Positions 52,899-62,539 of a DNA stretch of 64,000 nt are shown piece after piece. Origin of the DNA: Clostridia bacterium (GTDB taxonomy: Bacteria; Bacillota; Clostridia; Oscillospirales; RGIG577); contig JAFQZS010000036.1 in assembly GCA_017405765.1 (NCBI GenBank), positions 23,997 to 87,996 of the forward strand. The letters are read 5' to 3'. Position 1 is the first letter of the stretch; every line of letters starts with the position of its first letter. Below the pieces are notes generated by a model. It ran no database searches. It saw only the letters and a list, made by a program, of their open reading frames with translations, and had not been told where the DNA came from. A program made the translations under genes and the position numbers.

Positions 52899-54506
52899 AT
52901 GTCTCGCATTCTTGACGCTCTTAAATATGCTCCGCCCAAGGGAGAGGGCTTTATATTAAAGGAAAACCATACCGACACTTATGCTCCCCGCCGCCCCCGC
53001 ACTAAAAAGCCGCTTCCCAAAGTGTCGAAAGATATGGAAGAAAACATAAAAACGCTTTGTGAGGTCTATAAAATACCCCTAAACCACGACATGACACTGC
53101 GAAAGTTCTCTTTTTCCATGGGGCGCGCGTCGATTCGCGCCTTTATCATATTCATAGACGGCATCGCAAGCAATTCCTCCATAAACGAAAGCATACTGGA
53201 GCCTCTTATGATAAGATCACATACGCTTTGCCCAGGCGATACCAAGCTTAAAGATCATATAAGCGAAACGCTGCTTACCGAAAATCAGGTAATCGTATCA
53301 TTGAGCATGGACGAGGTGGTAAACGCCGTAAACTCAGGCTCATGCGCTCTTTTTGCCGACGGCTGTGACGCTGCCTTTCTTTGCGACGTAAAATCATGGG
53401 AGCATCGAAGCGTAGGAACGCCGCTTTCGGAAAACGTGATACGAGGCCCCCAGGAGAGCTTTTGTGAAACGCTTCGCATGAATACGGCGCTCATACGAAA
53501 GATCATGACCGACCGGGAGCTTGTCATGGAAAAATGCGAGGCGGGCAGCCGAAGCCGTACAGCCGTTGTCATAGCGTATTTGGGCGATGTCGTAAATCCG
53601 GCGCTTTTGTCGCACGTAAAGCGAAAGCTTGCCTCTCTTGACGCCGATTTTTGCCTTGACAGCGGCGAGCTTGAGCAGATGCTTGAGGACAGTCCCCGCC
53701 TGCTTGCGCCGCAGCTGCAGGCTACGGAACGCCCTGACCGGGTGTGTCAGGCTCTGGCCGACGGGCGTATTGCCATGCTTTTAAACGGCAGTCCATATGC
53801 GCTTATCCTTCCCGCGCTCTTTTCCGATTTTATTTCATCCTCAGAGGACCGATACGTCCGCGCGCCCTACGGCGCGCTGATGCGCACGGTTAGGCTTTTG
53901 GCCTTTATGCTGTCTGTTTTTCTTTCCGGCACGTTCATTGCGCTCGTAAACTTTCACGAAGAGTTCATCCCTACCAGGATACTCATCTCGGTCCAGGCGT
54001 CCATGCGCGATACGGCCTTTCCGCTTATTTTGCAGCTTCTCTTTTTAGAGCTTATGTTCGAGATACTCCACGAGGCCGCCATACGTATGCCAAAGCATAT
54101 CGGCGCAATAATCGGTATAGCGGGCGCGCTCGTCATCGGAAACTCGCTTATAGGCGCGGGCGTCGTAAGCGCCGCCGCGATAATATGCACGGCCATGAGC
54201 GTGCTTTCCACATTTGCAAGCCCAAGCTATATGCAGAACATACATCTGAGGCTTCTGCGCTTTATTTTTATACCCGTAGGCGCTTTAGGCGGGCTTCCTC
54301 TTATCTGCATGGCAACAGTTGCGGCGGCTGCGCTTCTTGTAAGTCTTAAATCGTTCGGCGTACCGTATTTTTCACCTGTCGCGCCATTTACGAAAAAGAG
54401 CTTTCTTTCAAGCTTGATAAGGGGCAGCATACTGCGCGACAATGTTCGAACCGACTCTGTAAATCCCCAAAAAAAGTATAAAAAGGAGGCGGCGCTCAAT
54501 GGATAA
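52899..54506 (+). CDS. Spore germinant receptor subunit A (GerA family)
   Basis: A-subunit of a germinant receptor in the spore inner membrane, 535 residues. A soluble N-terminal part (about 1-285) has the family landmarks FIDGIASNSSINESILEPL, DGCDAAFL and the RGPQESFCETLRMNTALIR block. The C-terminal part has about 5-6 helices, with HEEFIPTRILISVQASMRDTAFPLILQLLF and the PKHIGAIIGIAGALVIGNSLIGAGVVSAA segment. It ends 8 bases inside the next gene. Expression is expected in the forespore (sigma-G); an upstream TGAATGA/CAATATGA pair is only a weak match to such a promoter. The germinant is unknown. Confidence 0.95.
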   Translation: MSRILDALKYAPPKGEGFILKENHTDTYAPRRPRTKKPLPKVSKDMEENIKTLCEVYKIPLNHDMTLRKFSFSMGRASIRAFIIFIDGIASNSSINESILEPLMIRSHTLCPGDTKLKDHISETLLTENQVIVSLSMDEVVNAVNSGSCALFADGCDAAFLCDVKSWEHRSVGTPLSENVIRGPQESFCETLRMNTALIRKIMTDRELVMEKCEAGSRSRTAVVIAYLGDVVNPALLSHVKRKLASLDADFCLDSGELEQMLEDSPRLLAPQLQATERPDRVCQALADGRIAMLLNGSPYALILPALFSDFISSSEDRYVRAPYGALMRTVRLLAFMLSVFLSGTFIALVNFHEEFIPTRILISVQASMRDTAFPLILQLLFLELMFEILHEAAIRMPKHIGAIIGIAGALVIGNSLIGAGVVSAAAIICTAMSVLSTFASPSYMQNIHLRLLRFIFIPVGALGGLPLICMATVAAAALLVSLKSFGVPYFSPVAPFTKKSFLSSLIRGSILRDNVRTDSVNPQKKYKKEAALNG

Positions 54507-55584
54507 GACAGTCTTCGGCCGCTTTGAATGCGCGTGCATAGTCATAAATCTAGTATGTGCGAAAATGCTTTTCACCGCGCCGCGTCTTTTCGCCGCAAAT
54601 TCGCGCACCGCCGTTTTTATCGTGCTTGCGTCTGATATCGCCGCGGCGGGACTTTTCGTGTTTCTTTTCTTACGGCTCATGCCTGATGAAGAGCTTGATA
54701 TTATTGACCTTGCGGGGAAATATCTCGGGCGACGTGCATGTGTGTTGGCTGCGCTTTCTGGCGCTGCGTTCTGGCTTTTTAAGCTCACTCTCGAATCGCG
54801 CATATATTGCTTGGTTACAACTGCTCAATGCTTTGATAAGCTGCCAAAAGAGTTTCTTTGTGCGGCGCTTTGCCTCGGCGCTTCCCTTATTGCATATATG
54901 GGCGTAGAGACTGCGGCGCGGCTTTGCGCGCTATTTGTTCCTATTTGCGTCGTCGTCGTCTTTTTTATCTCTGCCATGGCCGTGCCTGCCGCAGACGTAT
55001 ATATGCTTTTTCCGATATTCGGCGCAGGGCCAAAAAGCGCGGCAAGCGATATGACGGCAGCTCTTGACAGCTTTAACGAATGGTATGTCCTCGCTATGCT
55101 TATGCCTCATATACGTAAGATAAGACTGCTTCGCTCTTCGGCGCGCGCATCGTTCACCGTTGCCTCCTTAGTTTCTGCCGCAATTGTGATCCTTTACTTC
55201 GCGCTTCCCGACGGCGCCCCAAGATCCGCATCTATATCGCCTGCTCTTCTGATATCTCAGGCAGCCAGCATCTTCGGCCACGCGCCGCGCCTGGATATAT
55301 ATATAATCATAATACAAAGCTTCGGGGCGCTCTTATATGCCGCCTGCGCACTTTTTTTCTTTGCGTACAGTCTCTCCCGCGCGCTGTCTCTGCCCGACTG
55401 CCGCCCCGCCGTCATTCCTTCGGGAATATTCTTATTTGCGGCTTGTCTTATAAGGGAGGACCACGCCTTGATACAATATTTCGGCCGCATCTCATTAGTT
55501 TTATGCGAAGCGTTCGGCTTTCTTTTGCCGCTTATTCTTCTTACTGCTGTCAATTATAAAAAAAGGAGGTCAAAAACAGCATGA
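54499..55584 (+). CDS. Spore germinant receptor subunit B (endospore germination permease)
   Basis: B-subunit of the receptor, a 10-helix protein of the amino acid/polyamine/organocation fold, 361 residues. It is thought to bind the germinant; B-subunits of other receptors share this fold with amino acid transporters. Features: the start resembles FGRFECACIVINLVCAKMLFTAPR, and the middle YMGVETAARLCALFVPICVVVVFF matches the family. It overlaps both neighbours (8 and 4 bases), so the three subunits are made together. Strong AAAAGGAGG ribosome site. Confidence 0.93.
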   Translation: MDKTVFGRFECACIVINLVCAKMLFTAPRLFAANSRTAVFIVLASDIAAAGLFVFLFLRLMPDEELDIIDLAGKYLGRRACVLAALSGAAFWLFKLTLESRIYCLVTTAQCFDKLPKEFLCAALCLGASLIAYMGVETAARLCALFVPICVVVVFFISAMAVPAADVYMLFPIFGAGPKSAASDMTAALDSFNEWYVLAMLMPHIRKIRLLRSSARASFTVASLVSAAIVILYFALPDGAPRSASISPALLISQAASIFGHAPRLDIYIIIIQSFGALLYAACALFFFAYSLSRALSLPDCRPAVIPSGIFLFAACLIREDHALIQYFGRISLVLCEAFGFLLPLILLTAVNYKKRRSKTA

Positions 55585-56669
55585 AACGACGTCTTATTGC
55601 TGTTTTTGCAGCGCTTTGTCTGTTTTCGCTGTCCTCTTGCTCCCCCTCAGGTCCGTCTGACTATATACATGTGTTGGCAATGGGCGTTGACACAGGCGAA
55701 AATGGCGATTACGTCTTTTCTTTTCTTGCGCCAGGCGAAAACGACGAAAGCGAAAACAACAAAAATATGCTCATACGCATATCTGCGCCGAGCTTTGAGC
55801 GGGCAAAAGCTTTGGCCGGTATATATACTCACAGAGAGATAAACGTAAGCCATATGTATCTTGCGCTATTTTCGCTCGACGCCGCCGAAAGAGGGCTAAA
55901 GCCCGTCGTATCGCAGCTTTTTTATGAACCCGGCCTGCGTGCGTTCGTTCGGACGGGCATTACGCGGTGCAGCGCTTACGAATATCTTGTATCCATTGAT
56001 AAAAAGGCTTCCTTCGGTCTCGCCGATCATCTTGAAAAGCTGTCTTCCGATCCCGACGTCTCGCCCATACCTTCGGCAGTGCTGGGCGACATGTATAAAA
56101 GCCTCAAAAACGCGCACTGCGCCTCCGTTCTGCCCCTTTACTGCGCTTATGAGCCTTATTCCGATACGCCTAAGCCCGGCCTTGTTATTATAAAGGATCT
56201 AAAGGCCCTGGCCTTATGCGGCGAAAGCGACGCTTTTTTCTACAAAGCGCTTACCGGCTCCCTGCCCGCTTCTTATATAAATATCGAAGACCCAGACTTA
56301 AATAAAGAATACGCCTTCTCTTTAAAGATGCGCCGCCCTCCGACTATACGTGTAAACACATCTTGGGACGCTCCCAAAATAGATATAAAGCTCTCTTTTG
56401 ACTGCCGGCTCATAATGCCTTACGATGCTTATGAGGATGAAAAGAGAAGCGTTCTTTCGCTTGAAAAAGAGCGATTAAAGCGCGATATCAGCGATTTTTT
56501 ATATCGCTGCGCCAAAGAATATAACGCTGATATATTCGGCTTTCATGAGCGCGCCGCCTTGAATTTTTTAACGCTCGACGCGCTCGAGGAATACGGCTTT
56601 TATAAGCGTTATCCCGATTCGCGCTTCAATGTGACCGTTACGCTCACACCCGACGCGCCGCAAATATGA
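55581..56669 (+). CDS. Spore germinant receptor subunit C (Ger(x)C lipoprotein)
   Basis: Lipoprotein subunit of the germinant receptor, 362 residues, anchored to the outer face of the spore inner membrane. The signal peptide ends at the lipobox LSSC with Cys20. The N-terminal domain has HVLAMGVDTGENGDYVFSF and the central block YLALFSLDAAERGLKPVVSQLFYEPGLRAFV; the last third with SLEKERLKRDISDFLYRCAKEYNADIFGF is the conserved Ger(x)C C-terminus. The ATG follows AAAGGAGGTC. It overlaps the B-subunit stop as ATGA. Confidence 0.95.
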   Translation: MKRRLIAVFAALCLFSLSSCSPSGPSDYIHVLAMGVDTGENGDYVFSFLAPGENDESENNKNMLIRISAPSFERAKALAGIYTHREINVSHMYLALFSLDAAERGLKPVVSQLFYEPGLRAFVRTGITRCSAYEYLVSIDKKASFGLADHLEKLSSDPDVSPIPSAVLGDMYKSLKNAHCASVLPLYCAYEPYSDTPKPGLVIIKDLKALALCGESDAFFYKALTGSLPASYINIEDPDLNKEYAFSLKMRRPPTIRVNTSWDAPKIDIKLSFDCRLIMPYDAYEDEKRSVLSLEKERLKRDISDFLYRCAKEYNADIFGFHERAALNFLTLDALEEYGFYKRYPDSRFNVTVTLTPDAPQI

Positions 56670-56700
56670 AAATATACTTGCGACAGGAGTGAAAAAAGCC

Positions 56701-56868
56701 GTGCCGTATATACTTGCCGTTTCTTTTGCCGCCCTGCTTCTTATAAAAAGCGTATCATATGGGGTGTGGTGCATAAAAAACGAACACGCCGCGGGAGGCG
56801 TGTTCGTAACTTTGTTTTGCGTATTCTCTTTTATATTTCTTTGCTTTGCGCTTTTCTGTGCGCCTTAA
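56701..56868 (+). CDS. Putative two-helix germinant receptor D-type subunit
   Basis: A 55-codon frame starting at GTG, with AGGAGTG about ten bases upstream and 31 bases after the C-subunit stop. The product has two strongly hydrophobic stretches (residues 3-23 and 34-53) joined by a short polar loop (CIKNEHAAGG). Small two-helix D proteins accompany some ger operons in Bacillus and modulate receptor activity, so this fits by size, topology and position. Caution: the coding stretch also contains the minus-strand terminator of the efflux operon and its stop TAA overlaps that operon's last stop (shared TTAA), so coding potential is not proven. Confidence 0.5.
   Translation: MPYILAVSFAALLLIKSVSYGVWCIKNEHAAGGVFVTLFCVFSFIFLCFALFCAP
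56775..56806 (-). terminator. Intrinsic terminator of the RND efflux operon
   Basis: A perfect ten-base-pair stem (CGAACACGCC with GGCGTGTTCG, six-base loop) followed on the minus strand by TTTTTTATG. It lies about 60 bases after the stop of the TolC-like gene, inside the small plus-strand ORF. Confidence 0.9.
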
Positions 56869-57881
56869 GCCGCCGCAGATGATGACAGCTCAACGCCGGC
56901 AAGCAGGGCTTCGAATTTCTTATATGCCGTCGTAAAGTCTATCTGTGCGTTCTCGAGATCTATCTGCGCCGTTTTATAAGCGTTTTCAGACTTTACAAGA
57001 TCTATCTTCGATATGGTGCCTGTTTCCATTCTCACTTTGTCAAGCTCATATGTGGTCTTTGCAAGCTCTACCTTTGTCTGTGCCAGTTTAAGCGCGTCGC
57101 GCTTTAAAGCCAGGTCTGTCCACTGATTGTCGAACGTATTGGATACTGCCGTCTTTGCCGTTCTGTACGATATAACGGCATTGTCGCGCTGTTTCTCGGT
57201 CATGTCGCTTTCGGCAACGTAATAATTCATATCGGCGTCATACAGCGTTTCAAAATTCGATCTTAACGTATAGCTGTTCTGCACCGCCTGGGCATAGCAC
57301 GCCTCGCGGTCGAGAGTATCTATTATCCCCGAGTCGAGCGGCGAAAAATCGGCTATCTTCATCTGGTCCTCAGACGAAAGGTTTATCATGGTCTTAAGGC
57401 TCGTCTCTATCTGGGAAATATTGCTTTCAAGCGTGATAAGGTTTGACTCAAGCTCGGTCTTTGAATTGAGTAAGCTTATGTAATCTATATAAGTCATCAT
57501 ACCTGTCTCATACATGACCTTTGATACCTTTAAGCTCTCGTCAAGATAAGCCGCATTTATTTTTAAGGTATCTCTTGTATTGAGCAGCTTATAATACGAC
57601 AGAAGCAGCTGCTGTGCGCCGTATGCTATCTGCTTTTTCGACACGGTAAGCGAGGTTATGGTCGAAGCGTTCGCCGCAAGCTCGGCGTTCGAAAGACCGG
57701 CCATTCCCAGAATGAAGATATTGTTGCTTAAAACAACTATATTAGGGTTATTGTCATAAGTGAGCTTATAAATATTATCTATCGACACTTCCGTTACGTC
57801 TTCCTTTGCAAATGCGCCCACGCACGAAATGCCAAAAATCAGTACAACAGCCAGAATGAGTGAGATTATCCTTTTTTTCAT
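56865..57881 (-). CDS. TolC-like helical protein of the RND operon
   Basis: TolC/OEP-like export component of 338 residues from the ATG at 57881 (AGGAGG upstream; a longer frame would extend into the RND gene). A signal peptide ends near AFA-K (residue 25). Two repeats of the OEP helical pattern are visible, the clearest parts being YETGMMTYIDYISLLNSKTEL (about 125-145) and METGTISKIDLVKSENAYKTA (about 288-308). The protein is short compared with TolC (about 430-490 residues), and the strand segments that form the outer-membrane barrel are not seen in either repeat. It follows the RND pump gene and precedes a strong terminator. In a monoderm it may act as a wall-spanning or membrane-attached coiled coil; that is inference. 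Confidence 0.8.
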   Translation of the reverse strand: MKKRIISLILAVVLIFGISCVGAFAKEDVTEVSIDNIYKLTYDNNPNIVVLSNNIFILGMAGLSNAELAANASTITSLTVSKKQIAYGAQQLLLSYYKLLNTRDTLKINAAYLDESLKVSKVMYETGMMTYIDYISLLNSKTELESNLITLESNISQIETSLKTMINLSSEDQMKIADFSPLDSGIIDTLDREACYAQAVQNSYTLRSNFETLYDADMNYYVAESDMTEKQRDNAVISYRTAKTAVSNTFDNQWTDLALKRDALKLAQTKVELAKTTYELDKVRMETGTISKIDLVKSENAYKTAQIDLENAQIDFTTAYKKFEALLAGVELSSSAAA

Positions 57882-57900
57882 GTGTGAAACACCTCCTGTT

Positions 57901-60900
57901 TTAAGCTTTTGCCTTTTTTGCCGATACGCGCTTTGCCGCTTTGCGCGCTCTTTTTTCGTTCTTTCTTTCTTCCTTCTCGCGGCGGCGCTCTGCGCGTCCC
58001 TCGCGGGTGGATATCTTTGCAAATGTGCTGTAAACTATCGGCACTATAACGAGAGTCGATATCGTGGACGTTATAAGGCCGCCTATAACGGTAAGCGCCA
58101 GAGGCTGCATCATAGCGGCGTTTTCGTCCAGGGCTATTGCCATAGGCAGAAGACCGAGTATCGTGGTTAGCGCCGTCATAAGTATGGGCCTAAGTCTTAT
58201 GGGACCCGCCGCCCTCAGCGCTTCGTCTATGCCCATTCCCTTTTCACGCCGCAGCTGATTTACGTAATCGACGAGCACTATCGCGTTGTTTACGACTATG
58301 CCGGCAAGCATGATAAAGCCTATCATCGTTACCATGTTTATCGACTGTCCCGCGAAGAAGTTAAGAAGGAACGCGCCTATGCCCGCAAACGGTATCGAGA
58401 AGATAACGACGAACGGGAACAGAAGCGATTCGAACTGCGCCGCCATTATCATATATACGAGCACTACCGCAAGAAGCATTGCGGTGCCGAGCTGCGAGAA
58501 CGACTCCATCATCGTGGCGTACTGTCCGTTGCCCGTATCGAAGGAGTATCCGTCGGGAAGCTTCATTCCGGCAAGCTTCATCATTACCTCACGGTTTATG
58601 CTGCCCGTATCGCGGCCGTAGCTCTGCGCCGTAACGGAGAGGTATCTCTGCTGATTTTGGCGCGATACCGAGGTGGGACCTACGTCCTCAATGATGTCGG
58701 CTACGCTTTCAAGCGGTATTACCTCGCCGCGAGCCGTGCGTATGTTTACGTATTTGAGCTGGTCTAAAGTAGCGTTCACGTTTTCGGGATACATAAGACG
58801 AACGTCTATCTCCGTACCGTTGTTCTTTATAGTCGTGGCCACGGTACCGGTGAGCGCAAGCCTTACGCTCGACGCCACCTGAGAGCCCGTAAGTCCGTAG
58901 CTCATAGCCTTTTCACGGTCTATGTATACTCTTGCCTCGGGCTTGCCGCTCGTTGCCGACGACGTGGGGTTTCTTATACCCTCTATCGACGATATCTGAT
59001 ATATCACCTGTTCTGCAATGCTTTCAAGCACCGTATCGTCGGGGCCCTTTATGTTTATGCTTACGGCATCGCCGGAAGACGAACCCATTGAATACGACGA
59101 GGACACGCTTACTGTTATATCTGCGCCGGTTATGCTGCCCAGTCTCTCGCGGACGTCCTCGGCTACCTCTTCGCTGGAGCGTTCTCTTTCGTTTACGTCG
59201 GTAAGCAAAAGAGTTACGGTGGAGGAGCCTGACGACATCATCGACGAATAACCGCCCGTGGAAGCCGATACTCTGTCGGCCTCGGGGATCGTCATTGCAA
59301 CGGCCTCTACCTGCATAGTTACGTTGTTTATCTCCTCAAGCTGAGCGTCCTTCGGCATATCTATCGTTATGGATATGCGTCCCTCGTCCGTTGCCGGATA
59401 AAGCTCAAAGCCGCAAACCACTGCGGAAGCAAGGCTCAGTATAAGAAGGATTATCGCTATAAATACGGTGCGCTTTCTCTTTTTTAAAGCATACGAAAGC
59501 GCTCTGCCGTAAACGTCGTAGAGCTTGAGCATGAGCTTATCCCATGCCTTTACTATACCGTTTAAGAATTTGTTCTTTGTATACGTCTTGCTGCGGTATT
59601 CGTCAAGGAGCATCTCGTGCTGTTCAAGCTCTGATATCTCAACGATCTCTTTTGCATCGTCGTCGTTCTTTCGTCTGAAGAACTTCGCAAACATCATGGG
59701 AACGAGCGTAATTGCAACTAAAAGCGAAGCTGCAAGCGAGAACGCAACGGTAAGAGACATATCTCTGAACATCTGTCCCGCTATGCCGTTTACGAATATC
59801 ATGGGCACGAATACGATTATCGTTGTAAGCGTTGAAGCCACGATAGCCTGTATTACCTGGCCCGCGCCCCTCTGCGCCGCTTCCTTCGAGCTGTAGCCCA
59901 TGCTGTAGTGACGCGTTATGTTTTCAAGCACGACGATGGAGTTGTCAACGAGCATACCTACGCCCAAAGACAGACCGCCCAGCGAGACCATGTTTATCGT
60001 AGTGCCCGAGAAGTATATAAGTATGAACGTCGTGATCACGGAAACAGGTATCGAAACGGCGATTATGAGCGAAGAGCGTATCTTTTTTAAGAAGATAAGC
60101 AGAATGAACACGGCGAGTATCGCGCCTGTTATCGCGCTCTGCGCAACGCTCGATATGGATTCCTCGATGCTTTCCGACGAGTCGTATGAGAAAGCGAAGT
60201 TTATAGTAGGATACTCGGCCTCAAGCGCCGCAAGCTCCGTTTTTACGCGATTTGCGACCTCGACCGTGTTGCCGTCCGTCTGCTTCTGTATGGAAAGAGT
60301 TACGGCGTCCTGTCCGTTTATGCGCGAATACGAGGTCTTCTCAACATCTCCCATGTAAACTTCAGCTACGTCCGAAAGCCTTATAAAGCCTCCCGTCGCA
60401 AGCGGTATCGGAAGCGACTTTATCGCGTCTATGTCGGTCATCTCACCCATAGAGCGGACGTTTAATTCTCTGTCGCCGTACTCTACGGTTCCTCCGACGG
60501 AGTTTATGTTCTCGGACGCCAAAAGTCCCATTATAGTGGACGACGTTATGCCGTAGCCGAGCATCTTGTCGGGATTCATAACGACCTTTACTTCCTGCTC
60601 AGTCTTACCGTATGCGCTTACGGAAGCCACGCCCACTATACGCTCAAGACGCGGCACTATGGTGTCGTCGACAAGGTCTGTAAGCTGATAGGCGTTTCTC
60701 TCGCTGTCGGTCACGGCCAAAGCCGCGATCGGCATGATGTTGGGGTTCATCTTGATTATCATCGAGTCGCCCACGTCGCTCGGAAGCGCGCGCGATATAA
60801 GGTCGATCTTTTCCCTTATGTCTATAGATGAAAAATCAAGGTCAGCGCCGTCGGAAAACTCGATTATTACCATCGAACTTCCCTCCGATGACGTTGAATA

Positions 60901-61140
60901 TATATTCTCAACGCCGGAAACGGCAGCCACCGCGCCCTCGATGGGTTCGGTCACAAGGCTTTCGACCTCATAAGGACCGGCGCCCGAATACGTAGTCATA
61001 ACTATGACGTACGGAAGATCCATTTTCGGCATCATATCGATAGGTATATTGGAAAACGACACGAAACCGAATATCAGTATGATAAGCACGACCATAAGTA
61101 TCGTTACGGGACGTCTTATCGATAATTTAATCAAACCCAT
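57901..61140 (-). CDS. RND-family efflux permease (HAE1/AcrB type)
   Basis: Proton-driven inner-membrane efflux pump, 1079 residues, with the usual two-fold layout: helix 1 near 11-30, a large outside loop to about 335, helices 2-6, a cytoplasmic connector of about 70 residues (500-570), then the second half. The helix-4 proton-relay region reads GMLVDNSIVVLENI: Asp399 matches the first relay aspartate of AcrB (GLLVDDAIVVVEN), the second position is Asn400. The matching helix-10 segment reads GIVVNNAIVLVDYVN. The C-terminus is Lys/Arg/Ala-rich. Together with the adaptor and TolC-like genes it forms a tripartite set. Substrate unknown. Confidence 0.95.
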   Translation of the reverse strand: MGLIKLSIRRPVTILMVVLIILIFGFVSFSNIPIDMMPKMDLPYVIVMTTYSGAGPYEVESLVTEPIEGAVAAVSGVENIYSTSSEGSSMVIIEFSDGADLDFSSIDIREKIDLISRALPSDVGDSMIIKMNPNIMPIAALAVTDSERNAYQLTDLVDDTIVPRLERIVGVASVSAYGKTEQEVKVVMNPDKMLGYGITSSTIMGLLASENINSVGGTVEYGDRELNVRSMGEMTDIDAIKSLPIPLATGGFIRLSDVAEVYMGDVEKTSYSRINGQDAVTLSIQKQTDGNTVEVANRVKTELAALEAEYPTINFAFSYDSSESIEESISSVAQSAITGAILAVFILLIFLKKIRSSLIIAVSIPVSVITTFILIYFSGTTINMVSLGGLSLGVGMLVDNSIVVLENITRHYSMGYSSKEAAQRGAGQVIQAIVASTLTTIIVFVPMIFVNGIAGQMFRDMSLTVAFSLAASLLVAITLVPMMFAKFFRRKNDDDAKEIVEISELEQHEMLLDEYRSKTYTKNKFLNGIVKAWDKLMLKLYDVYGRALSYALKKRKRTVFIAIILLILSLASAVVCGFELYPATDEGRISITIDMPKDAQLEEINNVTMQVEAVAMTIPEADRVSASTGGYSSMMSSGSSTVTLLLTDVNERERSSEEVAEDVRERLGSITGADITVSVSSSYSMGSSSGDAVSINIKGPDDTVLESIAEQVIYQISSIEGIRNPTSSATSGKPEARVYIDREKAMSYGLTGSQVASSVRLALTGTVATTIKNNGTEIDVRLMYPENVNATLDQLKYVNIRTARGEVIPLESVADIIEDVGPTSVSRQNQQRYLSVTAQSYGRDTGSINREVMMKLAGMKLPDGYSFDTGNGQYATMMESFSQLGTAMLLAVVLVYMIMAAQFESLLFPFVVIFSIPFAGIGAFLLNFFAGQSINMVTMIGFIMLAGIVVNNAIVLVDYVNQLRREKGMGIDEALRAAGPIRLRPILMTALTTILGLLPMAIALDENAAMMQPLALTVIGGLITSTISTLVIVPIVYSTFAKISTREGRAERRREKEERKNEKRARKAAKRVSAKKAKA

Positions 61141-61180
61141 TTACAAAGCCTCCTTAAAAAAATGCGTTTATATAAGCTTT

Positions 61181-62539
61181 TTAGGAAGCTTCGGCGTCGT
61201 CGGCAACTACCTCGACCAGTGTGCCGTCCTCAAGGAAGTCCTGACCTCTTACTACGACCACGTCGCCCACTTTAAGGCCGGAGGTTATCTCAACGTATTC
61301 GTCGTTCGTAAGGCCCTCGGTAACTACGCGTCTTTGTGCGCGGCTGTCGTCGCCCACAACGTAAACGTAAGATTCGCCCGTTGAATCCTTAACTGCGGAA
61401 ACGGGGAGGTAAAGCGCGCCACTTACGGAGTTCGTTCTGAATTTTACCGAAGCGAACATGCCGCCCTTTAATTCGCCCGATTTGTTGGGGATAGCTATTT
61501 TCGCAAGATAAGTCTGCGTACCCGCGCTCGTTGCGGGGCTTATGCCCGTTATCGTGCCGGTGAATACCTCGCCGGGTATGCTTGCGACTTCCACGGATAC
61601 CGTCTGAGAACCGTCTATGCTGTTTATAACAGTCTCGGGAAGGCCTACCTCTGCGTATACCTCGCTTATATCGACAATGCTCATCGGAGGCGAAGCCTGA
61701 GATACGTTGCCGCCCACGGCAACTGTGCTCATTCCGATATAGCCCGATACCTCGGCCTTGACCTCGGTGTCGTTATATGCGTTCTGGGCCGTCTGATAAG
61801 CCGCCTGCGCCTGGGTAAGCGCCGCGCGCGCGCTCTTTTCGTTTTCGCCCAGTATCTTGTTTACCGTAAGGTCGTAATTCGTCTGCGCGAGCTGATACTG
61901 CTGATATGCAAGGTCGCATGCCGACTGCGCCTGCTCGTAGGCCTGCTGAGTTGCGCCGCCCGCCTGATAGAGCGCTTCGGTCCTCTCAAGAGCGCTCTGC
62001 GCCTGCTCGTAGCTTATGCGCGACGTTTCAACGGCCACCTCAAGCTGCGCTATCGTCTGCTCCGCCGTGCCTCCCACGGTGCGCTCGTATGCGGCTCTTG
62101 CAGATTCAAGCGCCGCGCTTGCAGTGGAAAGCTGAGCCTGAACGTCTGTTTTGTCTATTGAAAACAGCGTCTGTCCCTTGTTTACCCACTGGCCGAGCTC
62201 AACGTATACCGCAGTCACCTTGCCGGCTACTCTCGGCACTACATATACCTCGCTTTTGGGAGCTATTGAGCCCGATATCGTAACGTAAGAATCAAGCGTT
62301 CCCTCTTCCACCGTAACGGTGCTTACATTGATGGCGAGCTCCTGCGGAGGCGCTATCACATTATTCCTTGAGCTTGAAACTCTGAAAATGGCCAAAGCTA
62401 CGAGTGCGACTATTATAATTATCGCAACTATGCGCCCCGTCTTTTTCTTCTTCGGTTTCTTTTCCTTGACCTCTGCGGCAGCGTTCTCTGCGCCGGGGCT
62501 CTCAACTTCAAGGTTCTTGGGTTCTCTGATCTCGCTCAT
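61181..62539 (-). CDS. RND efflux adaptor (membrane fusion protein, HlyD/AcrA type)
   Basis: Periplasmic-adaptor-like protein of 452 residues with an N-terminal helix (about 34-50) after a Lys-rich cytoplasmic stretch. In order: a lipoyl/barrel-sandwich half (VPRVAGKVTAVYVELGQWVNKGQTLFSID), a long Ala/Gln/Tyr-rich alpha hairpin (about 130-245), the second lipoyl half (VKAEVSGYIGMSTVAVGGNVS), a beta-barrel domain and a membrane-proximal domain. Its start overlaps marR by four bases. It should link the RND pump to the TolC-like partner. Confidence 0.93.
   Translation of the reverse strand: MSEIREPKNLEVESPGAENAAAEVKEKKPKKKKTGRIVAIIIIVALVALAIFRVSSSRNNVIAPPQELAINVSTVTVEEGTLDSYVTISGSIAPKSEVYVVPRVAGKVTAVYVELGQWVNKGQTLFSIDKTDVQAQLSTASAALESARAAYERTVGGTAEQTIAQLEVAVETSRISYEQAQSALERTEALYQAGGATQQAYEQAQSACDLAYQQYQLAQTNYDLTVNKILGENEKSARAALTQAQAAYQTAQNAYNDTEVKAEVSGYIGMSTVAVGGNVSQASPPMSIVDISEVYAEVGLPETVINSIDGSQTVSVEVASIPGEVFTGTITGISPATSAGTQTYLAKIAIPNKSGELKGGMFASVKFRTNSVSGALYLPVSAVKDSTGESYVYVVGDDSRAQRRVVTEGLTNDEYVEITSGLKVGDVVVVRGQDFLEDGTLVEVVADDAEAS

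Noticed and set aside
56865..57881. TolC-like gene as proof of an outer membrane
   Set aside because: The protein lacks visible barrel strands, no outer-membrane biogenesis gene is in the window, and TolC-like annotations occur in monoderm Clostridia.
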